DNA of 64,000 nt from Fragilariopsis cylindrus CCMP1102. Its lineage: Eukaryota > Bacillariophyta > Bacillariophyceae > Bacillariales > Bacillariaceae. The number at the start of each line of letters is the position of its first letter. The stretch's first letter is position 1. The translations under genes were made by a program, and so were the position numbers. Below are positions 32,771-42,543 of the stretch, piece after piece. The stretch lies in assembly GCA_900095095.1 (NCBI GenBank), contig FMBT01000372.1, forward strand, positions 122,036 to 186,035. The letters are read 5' to 3'. The notes below the pieces were generated by a model. It saw only the letters and a program-made list of their open reading frames with translations, was not told the DNA's origin and did no database searches.

Positions 32771-35475
32771 TTATGCTTCGTCGACTTCCATTTTTGATTC
32801 TTCCTTTTTCTCTCCTTCAGCAGTTTCAGTTTCCATGGCATCATTTTTCTCTTCGGTTTCCATGGGAGCTGGTTCTGCTGCCTTAGGCTCTTCCTTAGGA
32901 ACTTCCTTAGGTTTGGGCTTAGGCTTATGAACAGTGGGGCTGCAGATATTCGTGAGTTCTTTATTCTTCGCGTTCACGTCAGCAGCAGTGAACACAGGGT
33001 CGACGTTAAGACTCAAAGACCCCTGCTTGTCGAGCATATCATATATCCAGCTTGACACTTCATCACATTTTGAATGGCAAGTGTTGAATTCAACGTCAGT
33101 GATGTAAGAAAAGTCTTCGTTTCCTTGTGCATCTGCCAACCACTTCTTGTACTTCTCGATGCTATTCTTAAGCGCAGCGATGGAAGTTGGTCGAGCAGCC
33201 GCTTCTGCTGCACGTTTTTCTACCGGACCCCCATGTTTCTTCAGATCGTCTAACTTGGCACCATAAACGCTCTTTGTCGCATCGAACCCATCTTCGTAAA
33301 GCCAATTCTCGGTATCCTCATTCAATTTGCTAAATGCATCCTTTTCCGCTTGAGTGGAGTAAGGTCCCAACTGAGAATCGGAAGTGATCTTGTCACGCAT
33401 ACCATAAATATATGATTCAAGTTCATTTCGCATATCAGATGTTTCCTGGACGACGCGATCTTGGTTTCTCATCGCAATCTCTACTTCATTGAATTTGTTG
33501 ATCTCAACATCCGACCAATTCAAGGGTTTCGATTCTGTGTATTCTAAGTTAGTTCGCTTAACCTTTTTCTTCTTTTCTTCGGGGGCCTTTTCGTCACCCT
33601 CAGCCTTAGCCTCCTCGCCTTTATTTTCTTCTGTCACTTCTTCCTCGATTTCTTCGACCATTTGCGCCGAGCTCATGGTAATGATTCCGTGAATATCACA
33701 CTTGACGTTTACGCGAACCTTTTTTCTTCGCCAGCGGGAGCTTTGATAGTCCAATTAGTAACCTCTTGGGCTGCGTTAGGATCTAATCCACATTCCGACG
33801 CCGATGCGTCGTAGCTACTTTCGACGTTAAATTCTCCTTTACGTCGGAGTGTGACTCTTCGCACAATCGGGTAATTAAGTCCTCGACTAAACATAGTAAC
33901 AGAGTTCGTTGGCATGTCTGCTCCGTCAGCATCACCCTCAACTTCAACACCTTCTTCGCCGGAGTCACCCTTTTGTTCGTCCCAGGAAATTTTGACTGGA
34001 AGTGGTAGGTATTCAACAATTTCGTATGGCAATACCTTGAAGCGGGGTGATAGGATGGCAGATTGTAATGCCGCACCACGAGACACAGCCTCGTCAGCAT
34101 TCATGGTAGTTGACATGGTTGGAGTTTTCAAAATTTCACTGAGTCTTTCCTTAAGGAAACCAATTCGTGTACTTCCGCCAACAATTTCTACAGAATCGAT
34201 ATCGACACAGGTAAACTTGGCCTCTGCCAATGTCTTCTTAACAGGACCTTCTAACTTGGCAATCAATGGAGCACACATTTTTTTGTACTCATCGGCCTTT
34301 AGCATAATGTTAAAGTCCAAGTCATCCATGAGACATTCTAAGTTGATGGAAGCCTCTATGACACCCTTTGGACTAAGAGTCTTCTTAGCCTTTTCTGCCG
34401 CAGCTAATATCTTCAACATGACCTTAGGTTTGTCTTGTGGACGACCGGAAAGTTTCTTACCGTATTTTTCTACAAATTTCTCTGCAACCCAGTTTGCAAT
34501 AACATCATCAAAATCTCTTCCACCAAGTTCTTCCTCGCAATTGACAGATTTGATGGTGAGCTTACCCGGCTCGAATGTTGCAATCGTAACAGTGTATGCG
34601 GATGCACCAATGTCAATAAACATGATGTTCGTTGGGTTTTCCTTCGTAAATTCTTTTCGGATATCCTTGAAAATACCATAGGCTAAAGCTGTTGCAGTAT
34701 TTTCATGCATCAATCGTTGGACTCCACCGATTCCAACAATTTTACAACCGTTCAAGACAGCTCGTCTTTGACCGTCGGTGTAGTAGGGAGGGATGGCAAT
34801 GACCCAATCTTGAGGAAACAAATCACCTGCATCTTTGGTATTGCTTGTTGACTTTGCAGCGGCATTGTTGGCAACAATCATTCCCATGTGATGGATAACC
34901 ATACCAAGGACTTGTTCGATGGGAATGAGACGATCTTCTCCGTCGTTGCCTGAAACCTTAACAGCGATAGAAGATGGTCCACCCGTAGTGTGCGCAATGG
35001 GAAAACATTCGAAAGGAACTCTCTTCATTTCCTTCTGTGCGCGAGGATCGTCAAATGCTAGTCCGACCAACCGTTTCATGTATTTGACGGTCGTCTTGAA
35101 CTTCGAAATAGGCATCGAACCGCTAACTTGCTCACCCATTTTACGTGATTCGTCGAAATTGACCATGGCACTGAACAAAAATAAAAAAGTAAACAAAAAA
35201 AAACGTGCGTTGGAGAACGGCAAACGTGAAGGAAAGAAAAAGAAGTGAGATACGATCATTAACTGTGTTAAGACTTGATATTCTTTATCAAAGCAAAAAC
35301 TTCCAGAGTGGTATAACATGACAGCATAGCGGCATTTGTTGAATAATGTAAAAAATACCACTTACGGGTTAAGACGGTTGGAGTTACCATTAAGAATGAC
35401 GTCGACGCCACCGCGACCAGCGGCAGCGATAACACAGTTATGAAGTCCTAAATCGAGACCGACAACGCTACTCAT
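32771..35475 (-). CDS. Hsp110/SSE-type Hsp70 nucleotide-exchange chaperone, one apparent frameshift
   Basis: Exon 1 (35366-35475) encodes MSSVVGLDLGLHNCVIAAAG, the first phosphate loop of the Hsp70 ATPase. Intron 35171-35365 (GTAAGT donor, TTCAG acceptor) joins in phase to exon 2. The ATPase continues with WVIAIPPYYTDGQRRAVL, RLMHENTATALAYGI, IMFIDIGASAYTVTIATF and VEIVGGSTRIGFLK. DLGLHNC in place of DLGTT and the changed loop residues are typical of the Hsp110 branch. The beta-sandwich and extended helical lid follow, with acidic and Lys/Pro-rich inserts, ending KKEESKMEVDEA. The frame changes once at the T6 run 33720-33725 (A6 in the sense strand), where one base appears missing between APAGEE and KVRVNVKCD. 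Closed, the protein has about 836 residues. It would be cytosolic and assist Hsp70 by exchanging ADP. Confidence 0.92.
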
Positions 35476-36033
35476 TTTGTATTATTATATATTATTTATG
35501 TATTATAGATCTTGTCTTCACTTGAGATGCTCTTTGTATTAGCTTTCTCTTATTTAATTTTATGCTCTGTAATGATCTTGTAAATTGTTGCGATTTGAGT
35601 TGTTCACTACTCTACCGTATGAACGTGAATTTTCGATAATTTGGGTCACTCATGTTCACAGCGCCCCCACACCAACCAAAAAAAGTGAAAGTACAATAAA
35701 AGACGAATGAATCGAATCGAATCGAAACTAGAATCTCGTTTTGTGCGGCTTTGTCATAATATGACGTCATACGCATGTTTGAAAATAAAATATTTCCACG
35801 AATGAAAAAAAAACGTAATATATAATATACTTCAAACTGATTTCTTTTTTATCCCATAACTTTTAACAAAACAAAACAAAACAAAATAATCATCGTCTCA
35901 GTTCGATTAATTCAACAGAGATTGACGATGAACTCGCAACTTTCAATCGTACAGTAACCTTTCTTCCGTAGTATCTATAGAAGACACAATATCTTGCATC
36001 GTGCGGTAGCCTTTCTTCCGAGCCTATCACCAC
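35476..36033. other. Divergent promoter region between Hsp110 and the PDZ-ferredoxin gene
   Basis: About 560 bp. It holds the palindrome TGACGTCA at 35762-35769 and two copies of a CCTTTCTTCCG-containing stretch at about 35957 and 36010. I did not find a clear heat-shock element. Confidence 0.5.
35762..35769. promoter_or_regulatory. TGACGTCA palindrome (bZIP/CRE-type site)
   Basis: A perfect 8-bp CRE palindrome lies between two divergent start codons. TGACGT-type sites are bound by bZIP factors, including aureochromes in heterokont algae, and occur in CO2/light-responsive diatom promoters. Presence is certain; function is inferred. Confidence 0.4.
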
Positions 36034-37047
36034 ATGATGCAGACGTCTCAGCTATTTTTTGTTTACAACATATTATTCTGCTTTTATTTCAATAGCAATT
36101 ATATTTCATCCGTATACTCTTTGTCTTCGTTATACGGACAGACGACAAAGAATGTTGCTACGCAAACTCTACAAGGAACAGGTCCACCAACCGTAGACTT
36201 GAATCAATACAATTTACCTCTCAGTAGTATAGAGGAGGGATGGTCTGCGAATTTTGTACAAAAACAAACAGAAAATAAAGGCAAAATACGACTTGAGGCA
36301 AAAGATGTCGTTGAAAACTACGTCGATACTGTAATCGTTAATTTTCCGAGGAATGATGGTGGTGGTATGGGAATTGAACTTTCTGAACTTGCCGGTGGTA
36401 GAAGTGATGGGATTGGTATAACAATAATTTCTGGACTAGTAGAAGGTGGATCGGCAGAACAATCTGAACTTTTTCCTGGTGATTCACTTGCATCGGTTAC
36501 TTTAATACGTCGACAACGTCAAATAACAACGGGAGATAAAGAACCAATTTCCGAAAAAGAAGAAGAATGGTCTGTTTCAACGGAATGTTTGGCATATGAT
36601 GATACTGTTAACGCGATTGGTACACTACCCACAATAAAGCAAGGGTTTGAGGACGTTTTTGTTTTGAAAATCAAGAGACTTCGACGTCGACCAAAAGTGT
36701 CAGTAAAATTGCAGTACCCACCCAACCAAAATGAGGACGACGAAACGATTGAAATGTATGCAGGTGAAAATTTAAGACAGGGTATGCTAATCCGTGGTGT
36801 TAAATTGAATGATCCACTCGCCCAGCGATTTGATACCAAACAAGATGGAAATTGTGGTGCGGGGGGATTATGTAGAACCTGTAGTGTGGTGGTATCTAGT
36901 GGTGCGGATGTATTAAACCCTCAACGTGTTGCTGAGGAACAAATGATGAAACAGAATCCAAGATGTAGGTTGGCCTGTAAGGCCGTTGTTGGTTATGGAA
37001 TGAAAGAGGGAGAAATGATAATCCGTGTAAATCCTAAACAATGGTAG
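36034..37047 (+). CDS. PDZ domain plus [2Fe-2S] ferredoxin domain protein
   Basis: 337 residues from ATG at 36034, single exon. A hydrophobic N-terminal segment (residues 7-30) is a signal peptide or anchor. A PDZ-like domain spans about residues 95-215: MGIELSELAGG, ITIISGLVEGGSAEQSELFPGDSLASV. The C-terminal part, about 235-337, is a plant-type ferredoxin fold: CGAGGLCRTC gives three of the four cluster cysteines (spacing C-x5-C-x2-C) and the fourth is in PRCRLACKAVVG. A PDZ domain joined to a [2Fe-2S] ferredoxin suggests an electron carrier tethered to a membrane complex. Signal peptide and ferredoxin together suggest the plastid, but a clear ASAF motif is not visible. Both domain calls are good; the role is not known to me. 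Confidence 0.82.
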   Translation: MMQTSQLFFVYNILFCFYFNSNYISSVYSLSSLYGQTTKNVATQTLQGTGPPTVDLNQYNLPLSSIEEGWSANFVQKQTENKGKIRLEAKDVVENYVDTVIVNFPRNDGGGMGIELSELAGGRSDGIGITIISGLVEGGSAEQSELFPGDSLASVTLIRRQRQITTGDKEPISEKEEEWSVSTECLAYDDTVNAIGTLPTIKQGFEDVFVLKIKRLRRRPKVSVKLQYPPNQNEDDETIEMYAGENLRQGMLIRGVKLNDPLAQRFDTKQDGNCGAGGLCRTCSVVVSSGADVLNPQRVAEEQMMKQNPRCRLACKAVVGYGMKEGEMIIRVNPKQW

Positions 37048-38127
37048 TTTTTCTATTTATTTTTTACTTTAATAATAGTAGTGGTTATTAGATATACTAT
37101 ACCGTATCATTTCAAAGCTTTGTTCTAATCGTGATAGTTCACCTGATATGCTCCTACAAATATTCGAGGGGGCTCAAAGCAAACAAAGGGTCAGATCATA
37201 GTTGAATTACTCTACAAAATAGAGCTGAATACAACCACAGATGGGCTGCATAAAATGCAATTACTCCATATAAAGTATTTGCCAAAGTCTGCTTTTATTT
37301 TTGGTGAAGTGAAGTGTAGTATTGTACTTTACAAAGTTTTTATTCCTGCTTAATTCTCTGCACTGTGTCATCATCATGCAATATTCATCAGATTCCATCT
37401 TCTTTTTGTTGTTGTGAAAAAGTGCGAAAACAAATATATATATTGCCAGTGAGTGAAAGTTGATCTTTGTTCAAGATGTAATTTTATGCATTCCAATAAT
37501 TGATGGTATACTAGTAGGTTACTTCCAACAGTTGTTGTTATATATCACTGCTTTGCCTATCTTGCCAACACTCAGCAAGAGTAGAATATCAGTTTACTAC
37601 TAAGCAAACAAACTTCTTCGTATACACAATCCAATGTGATATGATGACTAATCCAAAGTATATATAGCATACTGAGAGATATGTGACATTTTGCATAATA
37701 TGCCAATAATAGGCATACAAAGATAGTTTAGAAGTATGTTAATAGTGAATTACCAAGATAAAGTGTAGTTAGTGAGTGTGACAATGCTGTTTATTTTGTA
37801 GCCGACGCTGTCAACGCAACTTGTCTTGCTTCTGAAGGTTAGTAATTGCCATGAGTAGTTTTACAGGAATAGAAATTGTGAATTTCTAAGAGACCGACAC
37901 GTGGAGCCCATTTTCGGAGAACCGCGCTTTTGTACGACGTACCGGTATTACAACAATGAACAACGATATTCAATACGTAGGCATTTCCAACATTAAAATA
38001 ATGTTTCTCACAATTATATTGATAAGTGTGTTGAACAAACGAACACCTATTGAAGAAGACCAAGACCAGTCAACTCTAAGCAATTGCAACAACCATTGTA
38101 TATAAACAGTATACTATCTACTTAAAT
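37048..38127. other. Intergenic
   Basis: About 1.08 kb of AT-rich DNA between tandem plus-strand genes. No convincing frame or RNA gene. Confidence 0.45.
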
Positions 38128-39090
38128 ATGGGACGTGGTGCAGAATCTAAGTTGCGTAAACGCAATAAAAAGAAAGAAGAAAAGGAAAATGGTATGGACG
38201 GTGGAAGGTTATTTGCTGATAGTGCCGGACTGAATGATAATGGTAGTGCAGATGAATTTGGACCTAGTGACGTACCGCTTCCACCAGGAATGGCTTCAAA
38301 GAAATCCGATGATAGTGACGATAGCTCTGACGAAGGTGTGAGAAATGATCAAAAAGAATTGAAGACGGTTCGAAAGAAGAAAAAGAAGGCAAAACCTTCT
38401 GGTAACGACGACGAGAAATCTGATTTGCCACCCAAACCATCAGCCAAGGGTATCAAAACTACTCCATTGATTCTTTTAATTCTGATGCTAGGAACTGCAA
38501 TCTTGCCTGCTATGATCTTCGCCAGTGATTATATCGGAGGCTTCCTTCAGAAAAATCATGTAATGGGAAGTATCGGTTTCCGTCTTGGTATGGGTTCTGT
38601 TCCTAAAAAACGTGTCATGAGCTTCTACGAGAAACACGACCCGGTCAAGATAAACGAGGTCCCTGTTATCCTTGGTAAATATTATGGAGACTATCCTAAG
38701 CTTATCAAGAGACTCGAACGGAAGTATCAGGATTATGGATATTTCCTTGGTTGGGAGAGTGACGAAGCTCCCTTGGCTCTTGCCATGGAACAAATTCAGG
38801 ACTTGTACACTCTCTGGATTAATAGTTACTGGAACGTATATGCTCCGCAATCCTTGAAGACGGCGGCTCGTAATATACGATATAATTTAACTTTCTTGCA
38901 AAAGAAGTTCCGTAAGGTATGGAAAAAACAGGTCTGGCCACATCTTGAACCGTTTTTTGGTGTTCCAAAAGGAGCTGATAAACAGAAACGTGCAGACGCC
39001 GCGAAGGCTAAAAAACGTAACGGTGGAGGAGGGTCGTCATCTGGAACCAAGAAAGGCCCCAAATACAGGGATGACGTCGAAGATGAATAA
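38128..39090 (+). CDS. Single-pass membrane protein with basic tails, unknown function
   Basis: 320 residues from ATG at 38128, single exon. The first 110 residues are charged, with Lys/Glu and Asp/Ser-rich stretches (KLRKRNKKKEEKENG, DDSDDSSDEG, RKKKKKAK). One membrane segment lies at about 112-132 (TPLILLILMLGTAILPAMIFA). The C-terminal part is aromatic and helical (YGDYPKLIKRLERKYQDYGYFLGWESDEAPLA, LYTLWINSYW) and ends in a Lys/Gly/Ser-rich tail. The regular composition and long well-formed helices support a real gene. The build fits an ER membrane protein with a cytosolic basic N-terminus. No family recognised. Confidence 0.78.
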   Translation: MGRGAESKLRKRNKKKEEKENGMDGGRLFADSAGLNDNGSADEFGPSDVPLPPGMASKKSDDSDDSSDEGVRNDQKELKTVRKKKKKAKPSGNDDEKSDLPPKPSAKGIKTTPLILLILMLGTAILPAMIFASDYIGGFLQKNHVMGSIGFRLGMGSVPKKRVMSFYEKHDPVKINEVPVILGKYYGDYPKLIKRLERKYQDYGYFLGWESDEAPLALAMEQIQDLYTLWINSYWNVYAPQSLKTAARNIRYNLTFLQKKFRKVWKKQVWPHLEPFFGVPKGADKQKRADAAKAKKRNGGGGSSSGTKKGPKYRDDVEDE

Positions 39091-39115
39091 ATATAGTGGA
39101 CGTAGATGAGGATGA

Positions 39116-39151
<36 letters not shown>

Positions 39152-39665
39152 TGGCTACGTACTGATACTATCTATAAAACGACCTAAAAGCATACACCAC
39201 AATTTTTATTTTTATATGTTCAGTTTTATCGTTTTATCGCTTGTTTGCTAATTTGGCGTAACTCCTCCATGCAGAAATAAAAATAGTAATACAACCTAAG
39301 TAGAAAAGTTAGGGAAAGTTCACAAACACGTGACTATTCACAGCTGTATTAACTGTATCATGCGTTCCTATCATTGGGATGGCTCATCCAACGTAGAGAT
39401 AACAAGTCAACTCAACTTAGTATTTTTCAATTCGCCCTCCTTTACTACGTCGGCGTGAAAAGGAACTCATCAAATCAGTTAATATTAGGCATTTAGACAT
39501 CACATAGGGAAGAAATTTGGGGTAGGATATTGTGCATCTTTGATATGGGTGTGCGTACGCGTTCATCACGGATGGGAAACCCCGAACGTACCGGAACTCC
39601 CCAAAATCCAAAATGCAATAAATATGTTCAGTACATATTCAATGATATTGAATATGGTCTGAACG
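39091..39665. other. Intergenic with CA microsatellite
   Basis: A perfect (AC)n tract of about 30 bp lies at 39120-39150, just after the stop codon. The remaining 500 bp shows no gene. Confidence 0.55.
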
Positions 39666-41012
39666 ATGACAACTGTAAATGGGAATACTTGTACCGATCA
39701 TGACAAAGTGTGCAATACAAATCATGTAATATCATCATCATCTCCCTGTGGTGATAGTACGACAGTTATTTTGTTAGCTGGTTTACCTGCAAGTGGGAAA
39801 AGCTCGTTGGCGCAAAAATTGCGAAAACAATTCGACTATCATAATAATACTTGTACAACAGATGATTGTCACCGCCGTCGGCTGATTCATATCGAATATG
39901 ATGTTTTGGAGGAGGATCTTCTCCTTCTTTCGTCGACGGAAGAATATGAGGAAACAAGTAACAACGACGACACTTGCTGGAAGAATCGACGACGAGATGC
40001 ATGGAATCAAGCGAGACAAATTGCGATAGAACAGATGGAAAAAGAAATGCAGTCCGAAACTGTGATTAATGATGATTCATCGTCGCGGCGAAGTACTAAT
40101 ACTATTATCCTTATGGACGATAATTTCCATCTTCGGGGGATGAGAAAACAAATACATCGATCACTGTTAAGATATCAACAACAGCAACAATCGACCAGTT
40201 TGAATATGAATCTTCGATTCGGTACACTGTATATAAAAACTCCAATAAATATATGCCTTGAACGTAATCGAGTCCGATCAGGGCGAAGACGTGTTCCTGA
40301 TGATGTTATTATAAAAATGGACGCTGCCTTCGAACCCCCTAGAACAGCTTGGGAAGTAGATTCGTCGATGACAATCAATTACAACAACAACAACAACAAC
40401 AACGTTAATAACAATAATTGTGTGTCCTCTGAACATGACGATGATAATGAGTATGATGAATGCTTTACCACAAAGACTATTGATAATATTATCAAATTCA
40501 TCGTAGAAGATTGTCCGATTATTATTGATACTACTACTACTATTGCAGAAATTGAGGGGAAATCCGTAGCGGATCGTACTAAAACTTTAGAAAATCAAAT
40601 ACATAATCTTGATAAATTATTAAGATCTTGTGTCGGTCGAGTGGCCAAATTTGATAAATCGTATGCTGGTGCAGCCAATATGGGAAGGAAACAACTTATG
40701 CAAGACTTCAAAGCTGGTCGTTGTTGCCGGTTACTACTTATTGATGATGATGATGATGGTGGTGTCGATAATAATAATGATAATGATAATGATATTGAAC
40801 GTACTACTAGTATCGATTATTCGCGATTGGTGGATTCATTTTTAGACTTAATAGTTCCGGTGGTAGGTACTACTACTACTACTACAAATGTCAATTTTAA
40901 TACAAGTACCAGCGGGATGACAAATAATAATAATGAGCATGACAATAGCACAATACGTTCGCAACTTAAGGGTATATTACTGAAAGACATTTCGGTAGGC
41001 ATAAGTCGTTAA
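39666..41012 (+). CDS. PSTK: O-phosphoseryl-tRNA(Sec) kinase (PSTK)-like
   Basis: 448 residues from ATG at 39666, single exon. The Walker A loop LLAGLPASGKSSLA is at about 36-49. It is followed by IEYDVLEEDLL, WNQARQIAIEQME, a Walker-B-like IILMDDNFHLRGMRKQIHRSLLRY and the PSTK-typical block LYIKTPINICLERNRVRSGRRRVPDDVIIKMDAAFEPP near residue 185-220. PSTK phosphorylates serine on tRNA(Sec) so that SepSecS can make selenocysteine; it marks an organism with selenoproteins. Asn and Asp homopolymer inserts (AAC/AAT and GAT repeats) inflate the length relative to animal PSTK, mainly after residue 235. Dph-type and tRNA-modifying ATPases share the P-loop, but the RVPDDVI block favours PSTK. Confidence 0.85.
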   Translation: MTTVNGNTCTDHDKVCNTNHVISSSSPCGDSTTVILLAGLPASGKSSLAQKLRKQFDYHNNTCTTDDCHRRRLIHIEYDVLEEDLLLLSSTEEYEETSNNDDTCWKNRRRDAWNQARQIAIEQMEKEMQSETVINDDSSSRRSTNTIILMDDNFHLRGMRKQIHRSLLRYQQQQQSTSLNMNLRFGTLYIKTPINICLERNRVRSGRRRVPDDVIIKMDAAFEPPRTAWEVDSSMTINYNNNNNNNVNNNNCVSSEHDDDNEYDECFTTKTIDNIIKFIVEDCPIIIDTTTTIAEIEGKSVADRTKTLENQIHNLDKLLRSCVGRVAKFDKSYAGAANMGRKQLMQDFKAGRCCRLLLIDDDDDGGVDNNNDNDNDIERTTSIDYSRLVDSFLDLIVPVVGTTTTTTNVNFNTSTSGMTNNNNEHDNSTIRSQLKGILLKDISVGISR

Positions 41013-41178
41013 TCGATCATTCAACAACTCGAAATTAGGCAGATAGATAGATAGACAAAGTAGTTGATCATTCTTTTTTTAGTTTTTACAATTTTATATT
41101 AGATACTCTTATGCATTGTTTTAAGATATTATCATCTGTAATTTTAGCATTATATTATCGTATTCTTTAGTATTATTT

Positions 41179-41922
41179 TTAGTTTTGTTCCTTATGCCAT
41201 GTAACAACATCGTCATATTTTAGTTTGCCACCAAAACAATCTAATGCACTACCAACAGTCGCATCAACACGATCCTTACCCAATTTTTTAACTGATTCTA
41301 AATCATCAATTGATCGGACACCACCAGCATACGTAACTGGTATCGGTGAATGCTCACCAAGTAGTTGGACTAGATCTTCTAATATACCACATTGTTTCCC
41401 TTCAACATCCACACCATGTACTAAGAATTCATCACAATATTGAGCTAATTCAATTAAATTTTCTGGTGTTACCTTATAGTTTGTAAAATTTTGCCATCGA
41501 TCCGTTACCACATAATATGAATCATCATTGCCATCGGCGTTATCGTCGCTATTGTCAATTTTGTTTTTAGGTCGTTTACGACACGACAAATCTAATACTA
41601 AACGTTCTTTACCACAAATTTCTACGAGTTTTTTTAATTTTTCCATATGAATTTTTCCATTTGAAAACACGTATGATGTAACAATTACATGTGATGCACA
41701 AGCTTCGTCAAGCCATTCTAATGCATTTGTATCATTGATACCACCCCCGACCTGTAATTTGTTTGGATATGCTTGTAATGCATTATATGCTGCATCTTTA
41801 TTACCTGGACCTAACATAATAACATGGCCACCTGTTAATTTATCGTTCTTATACATAATAGCAAAATCAGATGCTGGTCGGTCTGTTTCAAAATTCGTGT
41901 CTAATATGGGTGTTGACGACGA

Positions 41923-41954
<32 letters not shown>

Positions 41955-42057
41955 TACTATCAGCTTTGTTACTTGTGCCGGCAGAATCCGTCAAAGTCGA
42001 ACCAACAATTTGTTTCACCTGACCATTATGCAGATCGATACATGGACGAAACTTCAT
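41179..42057 (-). CDS. HIS6: HisA/HIS6: ProFAR isomerase of histidine biosynthesis
   Basis: 292 residues from ATG at 42057, single exon. It opens with [18 protein letters not shown], carrying the first catalytic Asp of this TIM-barrel family. It continues with [57 protein letters not shown] (the second Asp region), [14 protein letters not shown] and [13 protein letters not shown]. These match the eukaryotic HIS6 branch, which is diverged from bacterial HisA. The enzyme opens the ribose ring of ProFAR to give PRFAR. A Ser/Asp tract at about 36-48 is encoded by GTC/GAC codon repeats. No plastid presequence is visible at this start. Confidence 0.92.
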
Positions 42058-42543
42058 TCTGTTATTGGCTTGTATGATTTCTTTTTGGTGTACTGTATAT
42101 TTGCTTTACACTATTCCTTATAGTCAATGTTCTATTAAAGTAATGCAGTAGAGCTACACGTCGATCGTCGATGTACTAATAATAGTAGCTCGAAACGTTT
42201 ATTAAAAGTTAATTAAATTGAAAATTATAAAATATTCCGCGAAATACAACGTTAGTGTAATCACGTAATCACTAAAAGAGAGTTCCACGTGGAATTTACG
42301 GTTTCCACCCAAAATCTAAAATACGGATAATCAAAGTGATGATGTGTGAGTCGATGATTCATTCATTCATGTACGGTAATATATTGAATATGAGTGCTGT
42401 ACCGGTATGATGTGAGATACCGTGATATATGTGTTCTGTCGATAGAATACAAAGTTGTGTATAAGGTTACAATCAAAGTCATACGCGTACAGCAGAACAA
42501 CCTCTCAAAACCGTAGTAGTAGTAGCTGAAAAACCAATACATT
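42058..42543. other. Divergent promoter region
   Basis: About 490 bp shared by HIS6 and the oxygenase gene. It contains TACCGTG/GTACGG short repeats but no site I can name. Confidence 0.4.

Noticed and set aside
35476-36033. Heat-shock elements in front of Hsp110
   Set aside because: No good alternating GAA/TTC triple array could be found, only GAATC repeats in one orientation.
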